Assembly: GCA_001969505.1 (NCBI GenBank)
Contig: LSSK01001793.1
Span: 1 to 11,137, forward strand
From: Zancudomyces culisetae
Taxonomy: Eukaryota; Kickxellomycota; Harpellomycetes; Harpellales; Legeriomycetaceae
Length of the DNA: 11,137 nucleotides
Direction: 5' to 3'
Under the pieces are notes generated by a model. The model had not been told where the DNA came from and searched no databases. It saw only the letters and a list, made by a program, of their open reading frames with translations. Position 1 is the stretch's first letter; each line of letters opens with the position of its first letter. Below, one piece after another: positions 7,025 through 11,137 of the stretch. The position numbers and the translations under genes are program-made.

Positions 7025-9613
7025 ATGAGTTTATATAGTAGATATAACGGGATAACAAAGGATCCGTATTTCCAGCCAACAAACTTTTCAAATGATTCGG
7101 ATGACCAGAATCAACAGAGTGGGAATGATGAGCAAAACGAGCGATTGTTTGGGGTAGAGGTGGTTGATGACAAACAATTTGAGCGATTGTGTTTGGTTCA
7201 GGGAATCAGATGGATACAGGGAGAAAGGGCAAAAGGAAAGGGGTTCAAGGAACTTGGTAAGCTTTGTGTTGAAGAGATCTTGAAGCAAGAAAAAGAGAGC
7301 GAAAAAGAAAAAGTAGCAGCGGAAGAAGAGGGAGAAGAAGAGGGACAAGTAGAGGAGGGGATTAACAGTGGGATGACAACACTAGATATTATCAATGTGG
7401 TAATGTTAACACTATTGTCAATGTTTACGCGGTTTTATCGAATTGGAGATGCAAAGTTTGTGGTATGGGATGAGGCGCATTTTGGGAAGTTTGGAGGATA
7501 CTATGTCAAGGGGCAGTTTTATCACGATGTACATCCACCACTGGCCAAGATGTTGGTAGGATTATCAGAATACCTGACAGGGTTTGACGGGGCGTTTATG
7601 TTTGATTCAGGAAAGGAGTATCCACACAGCACGAATTTTTGGTTTATGCGGGTATTTAATGCAAGTTTTGGAATGGCACTGGTACCACTGGCGTATATTA
7701 CGATGCGGTTGTTGGGAAGAGACAAGAAGGCGAGTTTTACAGGAGGAGTGTTGATACTGACAGAGAATGCGTTGTGTGTAATCAGTCGGTTTATTTTGCT
7801 TGATGGAATGTTATTGTGTTTCACAGCAATGGCGCTATGCTTTTTGGCAGGAATGTATCGGTTCCGCAAGGAAGCGTTTGCCGATTATAAGAAGAAGGGA
7901 GAGAAAGCAGTGGGGCTTTTCAGACGCAGACGATGGGAGATTATGGTGGCGATGACGGGAGTAAGTCTGGGACTGGTCTCGAGTGCCAAATGGGTAGGAT
8001 TGTTTGCAGTGGCATTGGTAGGGATATACACAATTGACGAGTTGTACGAATTGCTGGGAACAGAGAAGAGTCTAGTGCAATATGCCAAGCACTGGGGAGT
8101 ACGGATAATTGGATTGATTGGGATTCCTATAGCAATTTACATGGCAATGTTCAGAATACACTTCAACCTGTTGTACAAGACAGGCCCAGATGATGCAACA
8201 ATGCCATCACTGTTCCAGGCAAGACTGGAGGGATCATCGCTAATGAAACAGCCATTTGAGGTGGCATACGGGTCAGTAGTGACGCTAAAATCGAGACTGG
8301 AAGGCGGAGGGTTGCTACACTCGCACGCACACAAATACCCAACAGGTAGTGGAGGACAACAAATTACATGTTACGGGCATAAGGACAACAACAACGAGTT
8401 TATGATAGTGTATGTAGACAACAACGACAACATGGGCGCATATGATGATATAAAGTATGTAAAAGAAGGCATGGTTGTACGGTTGATGCACAAGAATACC
8501 AACACGACATTGCAGGTAAGTAAGCAGCACAAGGCACCGTTGACATCGCAGATGTTTGAGGTTAATGGTAGCGGAGATGTCAATGTTATAAACAGACCCA
8601 GTGACCAGTGGCAAGTCGAGATAGTCAAGACGTTGGGAAAGATGAGCAAAAGGAGTGGAAATGGTATGGATGATCGCGTGGTGACAACGCTGTCTACAGA
8701 ATTCCGATTGAAGAACGTAGATGCCAACTGTTATCTGGGACTGAGTGGCAAGCCATTGCCAGACTGGGGATATTCACAAAGCGAGGTAGGATGTATCAAG
8801 CCCAACAGTGCGTTGTTTGGCAATACTATATGGAATGTTGAGTTCCAAGTCAATTCCAGACTGCCAAATGCAGACCCAGCTTCACTCAAGACCAGGTTTG
8901 TGGATGATTTCGTACATCTCAACAAGGCTATGTATCGTACAAACAACGCTCTGTTGCCAGACAACGACAAGATCGACCACCTAACCTCGCCTCCAATCTC
9001 TTGGCCCTTCCTTATCTTTGGACTGCGTATGTGTGGGTGGGACGCCGACCGCTTCAAGTATTTGATGTTGGGAAATCCCGTGACTTGGTGGGGCTCGACT
9101 TTTGCTGTTCTTGTGACTTTCCCGCTGTACATTTTGTACCTGCTGCTGTCGTACAAACGCACTGGCAATCTGGGTCCACTTGCTCGTTCGGCTGGGTACA
9201 TTGTACCTGCTTCGATTCTGTGGGGTGGCTGGCTGTTGCATTACTTGCCCTTTTTTATTATGGGTCGTGTTACTTACTTGCACCATTACTTCCCATCGTT
9301 ATACTTCCAAAACCTATTTATGGCTCTCCAACTATCCCACTTTTTCAATCTTTATTACTCCAAACTTGAATCTATCTGCAAATCCAAACTTAAATTCAAT
9401 TCCAATTCCAAATCTATATCCAAATCTAAATCTACTGCAACTATAACTGCTACCAAAATCTCTATCTTCATCAAATCAAACTGGTGGGTAATTCTCTGTG
9501 TCATCTCTACTGCTGTCTTCCTCTTCTTCTCTCCTCTCACCTTTGGTTTTAACCGTGATGCCTCTGAATTGTGGACCCGCCAATGGCTACCATCTTGGAA
9601 AGTTCATGATTAA
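7025..9613 (+). CDS. PMT2-subfamily dolichyl-phosphate-mannose:protein O-mannosyltransferase
   Basis: This ER membrane enzyme transfers mannose from dolichol phosphate to Ser/Thr of secretory proteins; PMT2-class members usually pair with PMT1-class partners. The sequence shows the Asp-Glu catalytic pair D149-E150 in VVWDEAHFGKFG, then HDVHPPLAKMLVGL (168-180), FMRVFNASF with the conserved Arg (R209), SRFILLDGMLL (254-264) and SAKWVGLF (320-327). The MIR region starts at LLHSHAHKYP (430-439) and runs to about 610. C-terminal helices include HYLPFFIMGRVTYLHHY (739-755). YHDVHPP and MPSLFQAR fit the PMT2 subfamily; Pmt2 versus Pmt6 is unresolved. At 862 residues it exceeds the roughly 760 of S. 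cerevisiae Pmt2 because of a 117-residue acidic N-terminus (E-rich at 83-112) and a Lys/Ser-rich insert at about 779-812. Synonymous codon choice turns pyrimidine-rich after about 8800. It ends 50 bp from the convergent RPC82. Family certain, paralogue uncertain. Confidence 0.95.
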   Translation: MSLYSRYNGITKDPYFQPTNFSNDSDDQNQQSGNDEQNERLFGVEVVDDKQFERLCLVQGIRWIQGERAKGKGFKELGKLCVEEILKQEKESEKEKVAAEEEGEEEGQVEEGINSGMTTLDIINVVMLTLLSMFTRFYRIGDAKFVVWDEAHFGKFGGYYVKGQFYHDVHPPLAKMLVGLSEYLTGFDGAFMFDSGKEYPHSTNFWFMRVFNASFGMALVPLAYITMRLLGRDKKASFTGGVLILTENALCVISRFILLDGMLLCFTAMALCFLAGMYRFRKEAFADYKKKGEKAVGLFRRRRWEIMVAMTGVSLGLVSSAKWVGLFAVALVGIYTIDELYELLGTEKSLVQYAKHWGVRIIGLIGIPIAIYMAMFRIHFNLLYKTGPDDATMPSLFQARLEGSSLMKQPFEVAYGSVVTLKSRLEGGGLLHSHAHKYPTGSGGQQITCYGHKDNNNEFMIVYVDNNDNMGAYDDIKYVKEGMVVRLMHKNTNTTLQVSKQHKAPLTSQMFEVNGSGDVNVINRPSDQWQVEIVKTLGKMSKRSGNGMDDRVVTTLSTEFRLKNVDANCYLGLSGKPLPDWGYSQSEVGCIKPNSALFGNTIWNVEFQVNSRLPNADPASLKTRFVDDFVHLNKAMYRTNNALLPDNDKIDHLTSPPISWPFLIFGLRMCGWDADRFKYLMLGNPVTWWGSTFAVLVTFPLYILYLLLSYKRTGNLGPLARSAGYIVPASILWGGWLLHYLPFFIMGRVTYLHHYFPSLYFQNLFMALQLSHFFNLYYSKLESICKSKLKFNSNSKSISKSKSTATITATKISIFIKSNWWVILCVISTAVFLFFSPLTFGFNRDASELWTRQWLPSWKVHD
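9364..9440 (+). repeat. In-frame degenerate hexamer repeat inside PMT
   Basis: Loose repeats of TCCAAA, AAATCT and ATTCCA encode alternating Lys, Ser and Asn (residues about 780-803) in the loop between two C-terminal membrane helices. Frame and flanking helices are intact, so this looks like a tolerated expansion of a loop, not damage. Confidence 0.65.
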
Positions 9614-9663
9614 ATCTAAAACCATTTTACTTTACTTTACTTTAATTTAATCATCTTATCCTA
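9614..9663. terminator. 50-bp convergent spacer with ACTTT repeat
   Basis: Only 50 bp separate the PMT stop (9611-9613) from the RPC82 stop (TGA on the minus strand at 9664-9666). The spacer holds ACTTT units near 9628-9642 and TTTAATTTAA. The 3' ends of both mRNAs almost certainly overlap and run into the neighbouring coding region. No discrete polyadenylation site can be assigned. Confidence 0.5.
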
Positions 9664-11137
9664 TCATATTAGCAGGTATCCCATCATTCTACCTGCTCCA
9701 ATACCTAGTCTTTCAATTCTTTCTTTTATAGCTTTATATTTGTTTTGTTCTTGTTTATTCAATAACATTTCACCTTCTACTTCACCTTCACCTTCTCCCT
9801 CTTCTCCTCCTCCTCCTCCTCCTGCTTTTCTTCTTCCTCCTCCTTGTGCTTTCATCAATAATACCTGGTTGATTGCTTGTTCATATCGCATCCGCCACAT
9901 CACATTATTACACAACTTATATATCACTCCTTGCATCTGTCCTCTACTGCTACCCATATGGTACAAATACTCTGCCTTGTTGCTATCCCCTCCTCCCATT
10001 GCCATCTGCTTGATCTCCACTATTCCCAACTGCACCAACTGCATTGTCAATTCTCTTACTTGTGTACTTGGTAACATACTCAATTTGGTTAAATTCTTTT
10101 CGTTAATGTATCCATGTTTCTCTACTATATTACTAATCCGTACCAATCTCTTGTCCCCTACTTGTGCCAAGTACCCTTTCACCATATGTCTGTACACTGC
10201 TTTTTTTGCCTCTTGAAAATCTACACTCACATATTCTGACCCACCACCACCACCTCCTCCTCCTCCTCCTCTATTCATCTCTCCTCCTCCTCCCGATTTT
10301 CGTTCAATCAACTTACCCGTTCGCTCAATAATCGTATCCACCAACACATTTACTTTATTTCGTATCCTACCTCCCCCATTCATACTTGTTCCATACCCAA
10401 TCGCTCTATTCCCATTACTACCTCCCATCCCCATATCATCCAAAACTACCTGTCGCTCAACCAACTCTACCATACTACCTCCACTACCATTGTTGTTGCT
10501 CTTGAGCCGTTCCAGAATCTGGTCAACACTGATCGAAAATGTTTTCCCTACAAATTGGCTGTTGTTGATACTCGGCTCAACTATCTGCATAATCGCCCCC
10601 ATCACTCCATACCCTGCTGCCTCATTAATCGTCTCCGCTACATACTGTACTACCTGCTGGTTCTGTCGAATCACCTCCAGCTTTTCATAATTTACCGTCA
10701 CCATCTGCCTTTCCCCCTCCATTTTCGCCTTCTTATTCCCCCCTCCCCCTTCCCCATTCACTCCATTTCCCCCCTCTTCCGCTTTGCGTTTACCCCCAAC
10801 ATTCATATAATCGTTCGCCACAATACTAGCATATTGACTTAGTAGCTCTTGTCGCTGTTTATCCATATTTCCCTCTTGTTCCTCCAACTCATGTTGTGCT
10901 TGTTGTACAATCAGCGTCTTTTCTTTATTACCAATCACCGCTAACCCTCCTCCTGCCTGATACAACGCACTGTGTTTCGCCACTTTGTCCAAATACACAT
11001 CTTGTCTAGTATGCACCAAATCTGCTCCCCCACTACCAACTGCTCGTAGAATATCGTCCCGTATCAACCGTTCAATCAGCAAATCGATTCCACGCCCACG
11101 CCCACGCTCACGCCCACGCCCACCTGCAGCTCCAGCT
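9664..11137 (-). CDS. RPC82: RNA polymerase III subunit C82, 5'-partial
   Basis: C82 is a nuclear Pol III subunit that, with C34 and C31, forms the trimer acting in initiation at tRNA and 5S genes; it is related to TFIIE-alpha and built of winged helices. Counting from the TTG at 11082-11080: VNYEKLEVIRQNQQVV (130-145) matches the family vNyeKf.v.LRn segment. The stretch AVYRHMVKGYLAQVGDKRLV, then RISNIVEKHGYINEKNLTKL, then SMLPSTQVRELTMQL and LGIVEIKQ (about 295-359), matches the later winged helix. EYLYHM (371-376) takes the place of the family YLW. A C-terminal helical region follows. The frame stays open without a stop to the window edge, adding A/G/R-rich residues, so the start lies outside and TTG is not a start. 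S. cerevisiae Rpc82 is about 650 residues. Gly-rich inserts lie near 95-116, 199-203, 217-238, 264-281 and 413-427, the last followed by a Glu/Gly stretch to 438. Alternatives are unlikely. Confidence 0.88.
   Translation of the reverse strand, partial: AGAAGGRGRERGRGRGIDLLIERLIRDDILRAVGSGGADLVHTRQDVYLDKVAKHSALYQAGGGLAVIGNKEKTLIVQQAQHELEEQEGNMDKQRQELLSQYASIVANDYMNVGGKRKAEEGGNGVNGEGGGGNKKAKMEGERQMVTVNYEKLEVIRQNQQVVQYVAETINEAAGYGVMGAIMQIVEPSINNSQFVGKTFSISVDQILERLKSNNNGSGGSMVELVERQVVLDDMGMGGSNGNRAIGYGTSMNGGGRIRNKVNVLVDTIIERTGKLIERKSGGGGEMNRGGGGGGGGGGSEYVSVDFQEAKKAVYRHMVKGYLAQVGDKRLVRISNIVEKHGYINEKNLTKLSMLPSTQVRELTMQLVQLGIVEIKQMAMGGGDSNKAEYLYHMGSSRGQMQGVIYKLCNNVMWRMRYEQAINQVLLMKAQGGGRRKAGGGGGGEEGEGEGEVEGEMLLNKQEQNKYKAIKERIERLGIGAGRMMGYLLI
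10240..10269 (-). repeat. Ten-glycine codon run in RPC82
   Basis: On the minus strand, five GGA, four GGT and one GGG codons encode ten consecutive glycines between an Asn-Arg and Ser-Glu-Tyr. It is a trinucleotide repeat with slippage potential, placed in the linker before a conserved winged-helix segment. Confidence 0.9.
11090..11123 (-). repeat. Hexamer repeat encoding an Arg-Gly tract in RPC82
   Basis: CCCACG-type hexamers on the + strand encode, on the minus strand, GGRGRERGRGRG upstream of IDLLIERL. The frame is shared with the conserved protein, so it is an RG-rich insert in the N-terminal half of C82. The repeat nearly reaches the window edge, so its full setting is unseen. Confidence 0.75.

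Noticed and set aside
7088-9540. Numerous 60-156 codon frames on both strands overlapping PMT
   Set aside because: They are shadows of the PMT reading frame, which has clear family motifs end to end.
9740-10842. Plus-strand frames of 65-158 codons opposite RPC82
   Set aside because: They are antisense to conserved C82 segments; their Pro/Ser runs are the complement of the Gly codon repeats.

Overview
The window looks like nuclear DNA of a budding yeast (Saccharomycotina). It is AT-rich, its four protein genes are typical fungal ones, and one of them carries short spliceosomal introns. CTG codons fall on leucines that are invariant or nearly so in the mannosyltransferase (the HPPLAK and VPLAY stretches). 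This argues for the standard code and against the CUG-Ser and CUG-Ala clades. I cannot name genus or species.

Layout: (1) 1-353, + strand: the 3' end of a low-molecular-weight protein tyrosine phosphatase gene (LTP1 type), split by a 71-nt intron and preceded by the tail of another. (2) 354-834: convergent spacer. (3) 835-2253, - strand: a complete 12-helix MFS transporter of the monocarboxylate-transporter-like (Mch) group. (4) 2254-7024: a 4.77-kb spacer between two divergent genes. I see no credible gene in it. It holds AT-rich and 7-nt-period tandem repeats, several short perfect inverted repeats, one four-tract G-quadruplex motif, long polypurine tracts and the promoter of the next gene. 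(5) 7025-9613, + strand: a complete PMT2-subfamily protein O-mannosyltransferase of 862 residues, with an acidic N-terminal extension and a Lys/Ser-rich insert between its last helices. (6) 9614-9663: a 50-bp convergent spacer. (7) 9664-11137, - strand: RNA polymerase III subunit C82 (RPC82), open through the window edge, so its 5' end is missing. It contains many glycine-rich inserts.

The genes do not form a pathway. They are a phosphatase, a plasma-membrane-type carrier, an ER glycosyltransferase and a Pol III subunit, as expected for ordinary yeast gene order. The points most worth a second look are the split phosphatase gene, which a plain ORF scan misses; the change of strand composition inside the mannosyltransferase ORF; the unusually long divergent spacer beside a 50-bp convergent one; and the G-quadruplex and hairpin clusters in that spacer. 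I found no convincing evidence for a wholly new system.
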